Both the position numbers and the translations under genes were made by a program. The notes beneath the pieces were generated by a model that ran no database searches, had not been told where the DNA came from, and was given only the letters and a program-made list of their open reading frames with translations. A DNA stretch of 64,000 bases from the NCBI GenBank assembly GCA_963662905.2, contig CAXXFD010000003.1, forward strand, positions 1,488,001 through 1,552,000, in the 5' to 3' direction. The DNA is from G963662905 sp963662905. Lineage in GTDB: Bacteria; Bacteroidota; Bacteroidia; Bacteroidales; WRLA01. Below, one piece after another: positions 26,936-35,437 of the stretch; position 1 is the first letter of the stretch; the number at the start of each line of letters is the position of its first letter.

Positions 26936-28489
26936 ATGGCCAATACACTTGATCCTATGGATTTAAAACAAATTATCACTTTGCACCTCGATGGTGTCAC
27001 CAACCGTCAGGCAGGAAATGTCTTGGGAATTTCCCGCAATACAGTTAACCGCTACATGCAGCTTTTTAATGCCAGCGGGCACAGTTTGCAAGACCTGCTC
27101 AAAATGGACACTGCCAGTCTGGAAAAGCTTTTTCCGGGCACAACTACCATTGTCAACCCGCGTTATGACCAGCTAATGCTCTATCTCGATGGGATGAAGA
27201 ACAAGCGGGAACAGCCCGGTTTTACCTTTCAGTACCATTACAGGATCTATGAGCAGCAGGCAGATGATCCATACAGCTATACGCAGTTTATAGAACACTA
27301 CCACCGCAAATATGACAAACAGAAAGGCTCCATGAAGCTCAACCATATTGCCGGCCACGAAATGTTTGTGGACTATACAGGAAAGAAGCTCCGCATTTAT
27401 GACCGTGAGACGGGACAGGCTACAGAAGTAGAGGTTTTTGTGGCTATCCTCCCATATAGCCAGTACACCTATGTGGAAGCCTGTGCCAGCCAGAAGCGGG
27501 AAGATTTTTTTCAGTGCATGTCCAATGCCCTGCTTTATTATGGGGGAGTGCCCAAGGCAATTGTATCCGACAATTTAAAATCAGCGGTAACGCGTGCCAG
27601 CAAGTACGAAGCGGTTATCAACAAAACATTCAAGGAATTTAGCCTTCACTACAGATGTGCCATGAACCCCACAAGGGCATATAGCCCACAGGACAAGGCG
27701 CTTGTAGAGAATGCTGTAAACCTGGCCTATCAGAGGGTTTTTTACCCGCTTGGCGAGATGAAGTTCTTTTCCCTTGATGAACTGAACGCAGAAATAGGCA
27801 AATTGCTGGGACCCTACAACGACCTTTTGTTTGCACGCAAAGAAACCAGCCGCAGGGAACTGTTCCAGTCCCATGAGCGCCAGTATTTAAAGCCTTTGCC
27901 CCAAGGGCGTTTTCAAATGAAAGAATATAGGCGGGCAAAAGTGCAGAAAATCGGCTACATATACTTCTCGCCCGATAATACATATTACAGCGTGCCTTAC
28001 CGCTATATCGGCAAACAGACACAAATCCAGTACACGCAATCTACAGTGGAAGTTTACTACAACAACCAGCGTATAGCTGCCCATAAACGCGAAAAAGAGA
28101 AAGGCAAATATATAACCGTCAAGGGGCACCTCAGCAGCCAGCACCAGGCTTATTCAGAATGGAGCCCTGATTATTTTAAAAAAAAGGCTGCTGTTCATGG
28201 CAAAAATGTGCTCAATTATATCAGTACCATCCTTTCCTTTGGAGACTATCCTGAAACCCAGTACAAAAGGGCCATGGGAATTATACAGTTATCTAAAGGT
28301 TACGGTTCGCAGAGGCTGGATGCCGCTTGCAGGATGGCACAAGAAGCAGGGGGACATTCTTATTCATTCATCAAAAATATCCTGAAAAACAGGATGGACA
28401 CCGCCTCTACAGGGCAGCAGGGGGAACTGGAGTTTGAACCGCATATCCCCGAGCATAAAAACCTTCGTAAAACAGGAACATATAATTAA
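26936..28489 (+). CDS. istA: IS21-family transposase IstA
   Basis: 517 residues from the ATG at 26936 (MANTLDPMDLKQIITLHLDG). A longer in-frame start at 26834 would run through the terminal repeats and is rejected. The N-terminal helix-turn-helix is NRQAGNVLGISRNTVNRYMQ. The DDE integrase core has HEMFVDYTGKKLRI (first Asp), AIVSDNLKSAV (second Asp) and PQDKALVENAVNLAYQ (Glu). A C-terminal Mu-like beta barrel follows (YSVPYRYIGKQ). It carries out cut-and-paste or copy insertion together with the IstB ATPase. The frame is intact. Confidence 0.95.
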   Translation: MANTLDPMDLKQIITLHLDGVTNRQAGNVLGISRNTVNRYMQLFNASGHSLQDLLKMDTASLEKLFPGTTTIVNPRYDQLMLYLDGMKNKREQPGFTFQYHYRIYEQQADDPYSYTQFIEHYHRKYDKQKGSMKLNHIAGHEMFVDYTGKKLRIYDRETGQATEVEVFVAILPYSQYTYVEACASQKREDFFQCMSNALLYYGGVPKAIVSDNLKSAVTRASKYEAVINKTFKEFSLHYRCAMNPTRAYSPQDKALVENAVNLAYQRVFYPLGEMKFFSLDELNAEIGKLLGPYNDLLFARKETSRRELFQSHERQYLKPLPQGRFQMKEYRRAKVQKIGYIYFSPDNTYYSVPYRYIGKQTQIQYTQSTVEVYYNNQRIAAHKREKEKGKYITVKGHLSSQHQAYSEWSPDYFKKKAAVHGKNVLNYISTILSFGDYPETQYKRAMGIIQLSKGYGSQRLDAACRMAQEAGGHSYSFIKNILKNRMDTASTGQQGELEFEPHIPEHKNLRKTGTYN

Positions 28490-28508
28490 CCTTAAAAACA
28501 CACACAAA

Positions 28509-29246
28509 ATGAACAACAACCCTACTGTTGAAAAGCTGCGGGATATGCGCCTTACGGCCATGGCACAAATGCACCTGCAGTACGTCAAAAACAACCAAGC
28601 CAACGGCTTGACGCCTGATGAATACCTGGCCTTACTGGCTGACCATGAATGGGAAGACAGGCAGAACAAAAAATTTGAACGCCTGATCAAAAACGCCTCC
28701 TTCCGCCAAAAAGCGTCGGTGGCAGATATCGATTATGCCACAGTGCGCAACCTGGACAAAAATATGTTCCAGAGGCTGGGCAGCCTGGACTTTATCAAGC
28801 GCAAAGAAAACATCATCATAACAGGCGCATCCGGTGTCGGTAAAAGCTATCTGGCTCAGGCGCTTGGCAACCAAGCCTGCATAAACGGTTTTAAAACCAT
28901 ATACGCCAATACCGCACGGCTTTTTGCACGACTGAAACTCTGTAAGATAGACGGGACCTACCTGAAAGAACTGAAAAAACTGGAGAAAACAGACCTGTTG
29001 ATCCTGGATGACTTTGGAATACAAGCCTTTGACAACAACGCACGGGAAATGCTAATGGATATAGTTGACGACCGATATAACAATAAATCAACCATTGTAT
29101 CTTCACAGATACCGGTATCGGTTTGGTATGATATCATTGGTGAAGGGACTATTGCCGATGCCGTACTGGACAGATTGGTTAATTCATCCCACAGAATAGA
29201 CCTCAAAGGAGAATCACTAAGAAAAGGTTTTTTAGAAAATGAATGA
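28509..29246 (+). CDS. istB: IS21-family helper ATPase IstB
   Basis: 245 residues from the ATG at 28509 (MNNNPTVEKLRDMRLTAM). The AAA+ domain has Walker A GASGVGKSYLAQALG, Walker B LLILDDFG and a sensor segment STIVSSQIP, the DnaC/IstB pattern. IstB binds target DNA and activates the transposase. It starts 19 bases after istA. An upstream in-frame Met at 28434 lies inside istA and is unlikely. The C-terminus (RIDLKGESLRK) is the usual IstB end. Confidence 0.95.
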   Translation: MNNNPTVEKLRDMRLTAMAQMHLQYVKNNQANGLTPDEYLALLADHEWEDRQNKKFERLIKNASFRQKASVADIDYATVRNLDKNMFQRLGSLDFIKRKENIIITGASGVGKSYLAQALGNQACINGFKTIYANTARLFARLKLCKIDGTYLKELKKLEKTDLLILDDFGIQAFDNNAREMLMDIVDDRYNNKSTIVSSQIPVSVWYDIIGEGTIADAVLDRLVNSSHRIDLKGESLRKGFLENE

Positions 29247-29356
29247 TTAAATTTTTGTACTATTGTAAGGTCTTTCAAAGTGGCACTGTTTGACCGAAAT
29301 CAGTGGCATAGTCTGGCCGAAATAGCCAGCATTTCCCAAAAAAGCAGATAGTGGCA

Positions 29357-29364
29357 TTTTTTTT
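29357..29364. repeat. Target-site duplication, right copy
   Basis: Eight T immediately after the IS right end (GTGGCA at 29351-29356), matching T8 at 26697-26704. It is 3 bases from the fmt stop. Confidence 0.6.
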
Positions 29365-29367
29365 GCA

Positions 29368-30339
29368 TTAGAATAAAATCCTGCAATCGGAAAAATTCCT
29401 GAACCCTCTCAAAAAATCAGATACATACAAGCGCTTTTTGCCTTGCAACTGCAATTCATCCAGCACAATCACCCCTTTTCCTGTCGTAATTTTTATGTAT
29501 CTTTCATTATCTGTAATAATATTGCCAACTTTTTTACTAAAATCATCCATTTCTTCCTGCAGGGACGCTGCATAAATTTTCAATTGAAGTTTTCCCTTCT
29601 GAGGACACCCAACATAACAAAAGGCCGCGGGATACGGAGCCAATGCCCTGATTTTCAGTAGAACATCCTTTGCCGGCAGGTTAAAATCAAGCAAACAATC
29701 CTCTTTGAATATTTTTGGGGCTTCCTTTAATTCTTTTTCAGGATAAAAATCCCCCTGCGCTGTTAGTGTATAATCATCATCAGCGATCATATCGATGGCG
29801 CGGCAGAGGGTTTTTGCCCCGATATGCATCAAACGGTCATGAAGGCTACCTGCATTTTCATTTTCATGAATAGGCGTACGCTCACGCAAAATAACATCAC
29901 CGGTATCAATTGTATGGCTCAGCTGAAAAACGCTCACACCGGTCTCCTTTTCGCCATTCAGGATGACATGGTTTACCGGTGCCGCTCCCCGATATTGAGG
30001 CAATAGGCTTGCATGAAGGTTCACAGTGCCTTTTGGGGGCATATTCCATACAAGCTCAGGCAACATCCTAAATGCAACCACAACAAAAAGATCAGCACCA
30101 AAAGATTTCAGCTCTTTTAAAAATGTACCATCGCGCAATTTCTCAGGCTGTAGTACCTGCATATTGTTTTCTGCGGCATATTCTTTTACAGGGCTTTGAC
30201 GCAGCTGTTTTCCCCGACCGGCTGGTTTATCGGGTGCAGTTACTACTGCAAGAACATCATGCCGGCTTTCGACCAATGCATTTAGAGAAGGAACTGCAAA
30301 ATCTGCTGTTGCAAAAAAAACTATTTTCAAACTTTTCAT
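29368..30339 (-). CDS. fmt: Methionyl-tRNA formyltransferase
   Basis: 323 residues. The formyltransferase domain has IVFFATADFAVPSLNAL at the start and the folate-site signature NLHASLLPQYRGAAPVNHVI. The catalytic Asn-His-Asp are in VNLH and HTIDTGDVI. The C-terminal domain (~210-315) is the tRNA-binding OB fold (LLKIRALAPYPAAF). It formylates initiator Met-tRNA. The IS insertion ends 11 bases past the stop, so the gene is intact but any original terminator has been displaced. The start MKSLKIVFF is natural; a start at MRS-type upstream codons is not available. Confidence 0.95.
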   Translation of the reverse strand: MKSLKIVFFATADFAVPSLNALVESRHDVLAVVTAPDKPAGRGKQLRQSPVKEYAAENNMQVLQPEKLRDGTFLKELKSFGADLFVVVAFRMLPELVWNMPPKGTVNLHASLLPQYRGAAPVNHVILNGEKETGVSVFQLSHTIDTGDVILRERTPIHENENAGSLHDRLMHIGAKTLCRAIDMIADDDYTLTAQGDFYPEKELKEAPKIFKEDCLLDFNLPAKDVLLKIRALAPYPAAFCYVGCPQKGKLQLKIYAASLQEEMDDFSKKVGNIITDNERYIKITTGKGVIVLDELQLQGKKRLYVSDFLRGFRNFSDCRILF

Positions 30340-30477
30340 GCTTTTATTGTTTGATTTTCATTGATAGCCAATACTCTGGAAGAACCGTCCCAAAAAAGCC
30401 CGGACTAATTTTATTCAATCATTTTTTCAAAAGCGCCAAACTAATCAATAATAATGTAACAACAAATAATCCGGCAC

Positions 30478-30507
30478 AAAAAAAAGCCCGGACGGCTATC
30501 CAGGCTT
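30478..30507 (-). terminator. Terminator of the TPR protein gene
   Basis: On the minus strand AAGCCTGG/CCGGGCTT (8-bp stem, one wobble) around an 8-base loop, then eight T. Confidence 0.88.
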
Positions 30508-30529
30508 CTCTTAGTATTTAAACTTGGGT

Positions 30530-31213
30530 TTATTTCATTGCTTTCATCTGGGCAATATATTTCTCAATGCCGCGACCTTCATTGCTGTTCGCATAGTCTT
30601 TCTGAATGCGCTCATAAACATTAAGTGCCCTGCTGTATTCGCCGTTTTTTTCAAAAGCCCAGCCGGCTTTCATCAGGAAGAGCGGAGTAGTAAACTCATT
30701 TTCGTTATGGTTTGCGGCTTCAAGATAGTAGCTGGAAGCTTTTTCGGTGTCACCAAGTTCCATATAGGCATCGCCTATCGCTCCAATGCCCATTGGGCCA
30801 ACCAAAACATCGGTGGTACTGAACTTGCGCAGATAGTCTGCTGCTGTTTCAAAATCACCTGACTTGAGGTAACAGATACCCGCATAGTAATGCGCCAGGT
30901 TTGCACTGGGTGTACCGCTGTAATCATCAATAATATCAATGAAGCCAAGGTGGTTGCCGTCGCCGTTCAGGGCAAGGCTAAGTGAATCTTGCTCGAAATA
31001 GCGCTGTGCCATAAAAATTTCATTCGCCGCTGCCTTTTCCTTAGGAACTTTGATGAATTTATGATATCCAAGCACTGCCAGGACAACAATCACAATAGCA
31101 CCCAAAACAATAAGAATGCTCTTCTGATGTTTTTCAATAAAAATCTCGGACTTACTCAAGGCTTCTTCAACAGCCATCAAATTCTCTTCAGTAGTATCTT
31201 TCTTCTTCGCCAT
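30530..31213 (-). CDS. Tetratricopeptide-repeat membrane protein (YfgM-like)
   Basis: 227 residues. A cytoplasmic N-terminus is followed by one membrane helix (about 33-52, SILIVLGAIVIVVLAVLGYH) and a periplasmic domain of about four TPR units. The units are recognisable by SANLAHYYAGICYLKSGDFETAADYL and GAIGDAYMELGDTEKASSYYLEAA. This layout resembles YfgM, a chaperone partner of the Sec translocon. It is monocistronic, with a strong terminator. A TATTTTTG box on the minus strand at 31234-31241 is a likely -7 element. The function is inferred from architecture. Confidence 0.82.
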   Translation of the reverse strand: MAKKKDTTEENLMAVEEALSKSEIFIEKHQKSILIVLGAIVIVVLAVLGYHKFIKVPKEKAAANEIFMAQRYFEQDSLSLALNGDGNHLGFIDIIDDYSGTPSANLAHYYAGICYLKSGDFETAADYLRKFSTTDVLVGPMGIGAIGDAYMELGDTEKASSYYLEAANHNENEFTTPLFLMKAGWAFEKNGEYSRALNVYERIQKDYANSNEGRGIEKYIAQMKAMK

Positions 31214-31357
31214 AATCTCATTTTTAAAGGCTGCAAAAATATAGTTTTTTTCATTGCATCCTAAACATTGGCAGTCTTTTTTTCGAACCGGGCAAAAAAC
31301 AGGTCAAAAAAATGGCCTACACTTCATGTATCACTCACTTTCTGTACAAAAATCTTT

Positions 31358-31365
31358 TATATTTG
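31358..31365 (+). promoter_or_regulatory. Candidate -7 element of the secreted protein gene
   Basis: TATATTTG, about 42 bases before the ATG at 31407. No clear -33 partner. Confidence 0.45.
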
Positions 31366-31406
31366 CCCACACTAATATAATTTTTAGCAATCAAAAACAA
31401 CAACTT

Positions 31407-32192
31407 ATGATTTCAAAATTGAAACAAATCCTTATGGTCGTAATAATTATGGCCATAGCAATGCCCTCTTTCGCCGGATGGGTCATCACCGAGGAAGATG
31501 ACGGCACTAATTCCAAAATCTATTTTCAGGACAATAAAATTGTTGAGTTTCAGGATGGAGGCCAAAAAATGATATTTGATGTTTCCAAAGGAACGCTCAG
31601 TATTTGTTTTGATAACCAGCAAACCTACTGGGAAGGCACACCCAAGGAAATGATTCAGGCAGCTATCGACGGCATGAAAGCAGCTATGTCGCAAATGCCG
31701 GAAGAATATAAACCGATGATCCAGGCTTCCATCACAGCAATGGAGAAAGGTCAGAAAGGAGATGTTCAGGTGCCGGATGTTGATGTAAAAGAGGCTGGTG
31801 CAGGCCCCGAAATCGCCGGTTACAAAACTACCTGGTATGAAATTTACGTTAATGGGCAGCTTAAAGAGAAACAAGCTCTGGCAAAGGATGTACAAATTAC
31901 ATCCGAAATTGATGTACGTAAATTTCAAAAACTCGTTAACCAGATGAAAAGCATTGCCGGAGGTTCTGATAATCCTGAGGACAATTATGATCTGGCCGAA
32001 GATGTTATGAAAATCATCCAAAAAGGATATCCAATGCAAACCATTGAATACACAGGCGGGATGGAAACCACAATGAGCACAGTTAAATCTGCTGAAAAGA
32101 CCAATATTTCATCCGAGATTATGGACGTACCTTCAAGCTACAGAAAATTGAGCACTGAAGAAATGTCGCAAATGATGATGCAAATGGAGTAA
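31407..32192 (+). CDS. Secreted protein, DUF4412-like
   Basis: 261 residues from the ATG at 31407, chosen because it opens with a signal peptide (MISKLKQILMVVIIMAIAMPSFA). The frame is open further upstream, to 31254, but without support. The mature part begins WVITEEDDGTNSKIYFQDNKI and has beta-rich stretches with a helical Met-rich middle (IQAAIDGMKAAMSQMPEEYK) and a Met-rich C-terminus (SQMMMQME). The start of the mature domain resembles DUF4412 proteins of Bacteroidota. The function is unknown. It is monocistronic, followed by a strong terminator. Confidence 0.75.
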   Translation: MISKLKQILMVVIIMAIAMPSFAGWVITEEDDGTNSKIYFQDNKIVEFQDGGQKMIFDVSKGTLSICFDNQQTYWEGTPKEMIQAAIDGMKAAMSQMPEEYKPMIQASITAMEKGQKGDVQVPDVDVKEAGAGPEIAGYKTTWYEIYVNGQLKEKQALAKDVQITSEIDVRKFQKLVNQMKSIAGGSDNPEDNYDLAEDVMKIIQKGYPMQTIEYTGGMETTMSTVKSAEKTNISSEIMDVPSSYRKLSTEEMSQMMMQME

Positions 32193-32215
32193 AATCAGGC
32201 AAAGCCTGAAATGCG

Positions 32216-32252
32216 AAGTCCCTGTTCAAAAAAAATGAACAGGGACTTTTTG
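32216..32252 (+). terminator. Strong terminator after the DUF4412-like gene
   Basis: A perfect 13-bp stem (32216-32228 with 32236-32248), a 7-base A loop and a T-rich tail. Confidence 0.92.
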
Positions 32253-32294
32253 TTTAATTTTGCAAGGTTAAATCAATGCATTAAAAAATCTCAA

Positions 32295-32993
32295 ATGAAC
32301 CTTGGAATAATCGCAGCGGGAGAAGGAAGCAGGCTAAGGCAAGAGGGAATCAAAGTACCCAAACCGCTCGTCAAAATAAATGGCGAAAGCCTGATCGGCA
32401 GGCAAATACGCCTCGGCATAGAAGCCGGCCTCGAAAGAACATACATTATCATCAATGAGCAATCCTCAAAGATACGGGATCATGTACTGAAGCTTTTTCC
32501 CGAAAGGGAATTTCATTTTATTGTCAAGAGCACCCCCAGCTCATTCCATAGTTTTTATGAGTTGAGCAAAGTCTGCGAACAAAACCGGCCATTGCTTGTC
32601 AGTACTGTGGATCCCATAATCCCCGAGCTCGCCTATAATAACTATATCAAAGCCGCTCATGAGCCGGGACTTGATGCCTGTATGGCTGTGACTGCATTTG
32701 TAGATGATGAAAAACCTCTTTACATCAAAACAGGAGACCAGCAAATGATTCAAAGTTTTCGTGCTACAAAAGACGACTTTGACTGCATCAGTGGAGGCAT
32801 CTATTGCTTTTATCCTGAGGTATTTAAACTCACAGAAAAGGCAATGAAACAGAACATAAGCCGCATGCGGAACTTCCAGCAGTTTTTGGTTGAACACCAA
32901 CTAAAAATCAAAGCCCATTTTATAGATAAAATCATTGACGTTGACCACATTAACGACATAGAGAAAGCATCAACCTTCCTGAAAGGGGACTAA
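32295..32993 (+). CDS. NTP transferase, probable inositol-1-phosphate nucleotidyltransferase
   Basis: 232 residues from the ATG at 32295 (MNLGIIAAGEGSRLRQEG). The in-frame Met at 32211 lies inside the upstream terminator and is rejected. The Rossmann-like nucleotidyltransferase signature is AAGEGSRLR, then KVPKPLVKINGESLIGRQI, with a metal-binding Asp in STVDPI. The family activates sugar or alcohol phosphates with CTP, GTP or UTP. Five genes downstream lies myo-inositol-1-phosphate synthase and in between a CDP-alcohol phosphotransferase. CTP:inositol-1-phosphate cytidylyltransferase is therefore the best guess. A TAATTTTG box (32255-32262) is a possible promoter. Specificity is inferred from context only. 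Confidence 0.78.
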   Translation: MNLGIIAAGEGSRLRQEGIKVPKPLVKINGESLIGRQIRLGIEAGLERTYIIINEQSSKIRDHVLKLFPEREFHFIVKSTPSSFHSFYELSKVCEQNRPLLVSTVDPIIPELAYNNYIKAAHEPGLDACMAVTAFVDDEKPLYIKTGDQQMIQSFRATKDDFDCISGGIYCFYPEVFKLTEKAMKQNISRMRNFQQFLVEHQLKIKAHFIDKIIDVDHINDIEKASTFLKGD

Positions 32994-32999
32994 AAAAAC

Positions 33000-33028
33000 T
33001 TTGAAAACCAAAAAAGTTTTTATCTTTG
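33000..33028 (+). promoter_or_regulatory. Promoter of the TetR-inositol operon
   Basis: TTTG (33000-33003), 17 bases, TATCTTTG (33021-33028), 23 bases before the TetR gene ATG. It separates the regulator-led operon from the nucleotidyltransferase gene. The TetR product may act here. Confidence 0.7.
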
Positions 33029-33051
33029 CCGTTCATTAATGCTTAAAAATA

Positions 33052-33678
33052 ATGAAGGTCAAAGAAAAAATAGCCCGTACAGCGGGTGAGCTCTTCCGAA
33101 AATACGGAATAAAAACCGTTACGATGGACAGAGTTGCGCGAGAGGCAGGAGTTTCGAAGCGTACGATTTACGAAAAATACCGCGATAAGGTAGAGCTCAT
33201 ACAGGATTGTGTTGTTGGCCACGAAAATGAAATAAAGGCCGGTTCACTGGAGATCATCCAGGATTCGGCCAACGTTATTATGGCGATATTTAATGTAGCA
33301 GAAATGCAGACCCGCATCCTTCAGGACATCAACCCCAATTACTATCTTGACACACAAAAGTATTACCCAAATATCTGGGAATCCGAGATGAACCGGATAA
33401 ATGAAACACGCTATAATGAAATTTACAAGCTGTTGCGGAAGGGCATTAATGAAGGCATTTTCCGTAAAAATATCAACATTACCATTACGGCCAAAATAAT
33501 TGTAGAAACACTCAGTTTCATTTTGCGTGAAGATTTTTATTTCAACAAAAGGCACAGCATTCAGGAGCTGCTTGACAACGTTACCATAAACTTCATCCGG
33601 GGTATTTCCACCCAAAAAGGCATGGAAATAATAGAAGAACACAGAGCCGAAAGCTTCGGCGACTTACAGGCAGACTAA
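33052..33678 (+). CDS. TetR/AcrR-family transcriptional regulator
   Basis: 208 residues. The N-terminal TetR helix-turn-helix is clear: IARTAGELFRKYGIKTVTMDRVAREAGVSKRTIYEKYRDK. The C-terminal ligand domain has the length and helical character of the family (Bacteroidota members with a C-terminal NYYLDTQKYYP-type region). It is the first gene of a run ending at 38462 (gaps 24, 13, -1 and 17 bases), so autoregulation and control of the inositol genes is likely. The ligand is unknown; a lipid or inositol-phosphate species is conceivable. Confidence 0.92.
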   Translation: MKVKEKIARTAGELFRKYGIKTVTMDRVAREAGVSKRTIYEKYRDKVELIQDCVVGHENEIKAGSLEIIQDSANVIMAIFNVAEMQTRILQDINPNYYLDTQKYYPNIWESEMNRINETRYNEIYKLLRKGINEGIFRKNINITITAKIIVETLSFILREDFYFNKRHSIQELLDNVTINFIRGISTQKGMEIIEEHRAESFGDLQAD

Positions 33679-33702
33679 ATATATTCTTAAAAGCAACTAA
33701 TT

Positions 33703-34533
33703 ATGGGTTATTCTTTCAGCGCGATACAAAGAGGCCATCAGTACTCACCCAACCATATCGAAAACGACACACTGATTTTATATAAAACCATAGAGGAACT
33801 GGAAAAGATGGGGCATAAAGTCCGGGTTTTCCAGGAAGACAACCTAGCCGAAGACAAAAGCGGCAACACCTTGTTTTTTAACATGATCCGAGGATCAGAA
33901 GCTCTGGACACATTGCGTCATTACGCAGATGAAGGCGCACTGATCATTAATTCTGTGGACGCCATTTACAATTGTTACCGCATTAATCTGGCTGTTTTGC
34001 TGCCTAAGCATCATGTTCCTGCACCAACAACTTATGTTGTTGAAACCGATCCCCGTAAATTTAAGGCAAAAGAAGCCGACAGCCTGGGCGAGAAAGTTTG
34101 GGTAAAACGTGGCGATGTGCATGCTATTCACCGCGAAGATGTTACACTGGTTTATTCACGTGCCGAACGCGACAATATTCTGCGTGAATACCATCGCCGT
34201 GGCATTGAAAAGGCTGTGGTACAAGAACATATAGAAGGCGATGTGGTTAAATTTTATAGTGTACGGGCCAGTGAATTTTTCCATTGGTATTATCTGGAAA
34301 AAAACGGCCAGCACCAGTTTGATGCCGAACTACTTAAGAAAATCGCAGCCGATGCAGCCGATGCTGTAAATGTGGACATTTTTGGTGGTGATGCCATAAT
34401 CGACAAAAACGGAGGCATACATATTATCGACCTGAACGACTGGCCCAGCTACGCACCAATCAGAAACGAAGCCTGCGTGCATATCGCAAAACTGATCGAT
34501 GAAAAAGCCAGGAAATTCATGGAAGAAAACTAA
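33703..34533 (+). CDS. ATP-grasp enzyme in inositol cluster
   Basis: 276 residues, cytosolic. ATP-grasp features: KVWVKRGDVHAI (nucleotide-binding Lys), AVVQEHIEGDVVKFYSVR (loop and second Lys), and the metal-binding end GGDAIIDKNGGIHIIDLNDWPSYAP. The fold is shared by RimK-type ligases and by inositol tris/tetrakisphosphate kinases (ITPK), whose C-terminal motif has the same IID-N--PSY arrangement. Beside inositol-phosphate synthase, an inositol-phosphate kinase or an amino-acyl/peptidyl ligase acting on an inositol head group are both possible. It lies 24 bases after the TetR gene and 13 before the phosphotransferase gene. Confidence 0.82.
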   Translation: MGYSFSAIQRGHQYSPNHIENDTLILYKTIEELEKMGHKVRVFQEDNLAEDKSGNTLFFNMIRGSEALDTLRHYADEGALIINSVDAIYNCYRINLAVLLPKHHVPAPTTYVVETDPRKFKAKEADSLGEKVWVKRGDVHAIHREDVTLVYSRAERDNILREYHRRGIEKAVVQEHIEGDVVKFYSVRASEFFHWYYLEKNGQHQFDAELLKKIAADAADAVNVDIFGGDAIIDKNGGIHIIDLNDWPSYAPIRNEACVHIAKLIDEKARKFMEEN

Positions 34534-34546
34534 GAAAACCAAAAAC

Positions 34547-35437
34547 ATGAGCAAAGTTTCCCAAACATATAAATCCAAAGCAACCGAAGAATGGATCGAT
34601 ATCTGGTTTTACCGACCCATTGGCTATCAATTGGCTTTGTTTGCAAAGTTTCTGCACATCACTCCAAATCAGGTAACCGTATTCAGTTTTTTCTGGGGGA
34701 TTTTAGCAGGAATCTTATTCTATTTCAATGATTTAACAATCAATATTCTGGGCATCCTCAGCCTCATGTTTGCAAACAGCCTCGACAGTGCCGATGGCCA
34801 GCTTGCGCGGATTACCAACCAGCGCTCGCGACTAGGCCGTTTCCTCGATGGCCTGGCCGGAAACTTTTGGTTTCTTGCCATTTATTTGGGATTGGTTTTA
34901 CGCCTTAGTCATGAAGGCGTTGGGTACTGGATTTGGATTTTTGCCGCCATCACCGGTTATATGCATGCTTTTCAGGCAAAAATGGCCGATTATCACCGCA
35001 ATGCCTATTTGTTTTTCCTGAACGGGGAATCGGGCAGTGAACTCGACAATGCGGCCAAACTCAAAGAGCAGGCACGAAAACTCAGCTGGAAAAAGAATTT
35101 CTTTGAAAAACTGTACATGAATATGTACACCAATTATACCCGCGAGCAGGAAGTTGCCTCCCCTTCTTTCCAAAAACTTTTGGCAAAAATCAGGGAAAAC
35201 GGAAATATCCCGGCTACAGTAAGGAACACATACCTGAAAAAAACCAGCCCCCTGCTGTGGATTACCAACGCCCTTTCGTTCAATGCCCGCGCCATTGCAC
35301 TTTTTGTTGCACTATTGACCAATTTCATTTGGCTTTACTGGATTTTCGAACTCACTGTTTTAAATACCCTTTTGGTGTACCTCATCATCAAAACAGAAAA
35401 AACAAGCAAAAAACTCCTCAGGGAATTTCATTCATAA
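34547..35437 (+). CDS. CDP-alcohol phosphatidyltransferase with altered motif
   Basis: 296 residues from the ATG at 34547 (MSKVSQTYKSKATEEW). About six membrane helices. The family motif DxxDGxxAR(8)GxxxDxxxD reads DSADGQLAR, eight residues, GRFLDGLAG: the last Asp, the proposed catalytic base, is Gly, followed by Asn. The family joins CDP-activated alcohols to acceptor alcohols, for example phosphatidylinositol-phosphate synthase or di-myo-inositol-phosphate-phosphate synthase. The stop overlaps the next start by one base (TAATG), so the flippase-HAD protein is translationally coupled. It is not a decayed gene: the frame and the rest of the motif are intact. Confidence 0.88.
   Translation: MSKVSQTYKSKATEEWIDIWFYRPIGYQLALFAKFLHITPNQVTVFSFFWGILAGILFYFNDLTINILGILSLMFANSLDSADGQLARITNQRSRLGRFLDGLAGNFWFLAIYLGLVLRLSHEGVGYWIWIFAAITGYMHAFQAKMADYHRNAYLFFLNGESGSELDNAAKLKEQARKLSWKKNFFEKLYMNMYTNYTREQEVASPSFQKLLAKIRENGNIPATVRNTYLKKTSPLLWITNALSFNARAIALFVALLTNFIWLYWIFELTVLNTLLVYLIIKTEKTSKKLLREFHS

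Larger units (their letters stand above)
26705..29356. mobile_element. Complete IS21-family insertion sequence (2652 bp)
   Basis: Both ends read inward as 5'-TGC. The block GGCTAATTCGG on the left (26734-26744) and GGCTATTTCGG on the right (inverted, 29327-29317) begin at exactly the same distance, base 30, from each end. A further shared block TGCCACTGATTTCGG follows at nearly the same offset on both sides. The flanks are T8 on each side. It contains istA and istB in the canonical order with a short gap. Both genes are intact, so the element may be active. It lies between the HU promoter and the fmt stop, damaging neither. Confidence 0.9.

Noticed and set aside
35257..35436. N-terminal extension of the flippase-HAD protein
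   Set aside because: It would overlap the previous gene's 3' coding sequence by 180 bases; the ATG at 35437 begins a normal hydrophobic helix and overlaps the previous stop by one base.
34547..35437. CDP-alcohol phosphotransferase as a pseudogene
   Set aside because: Despite the Gly in the last motif position the frame is intact, helices are complete, and the gene overlaps the next start as expected of a live operon.
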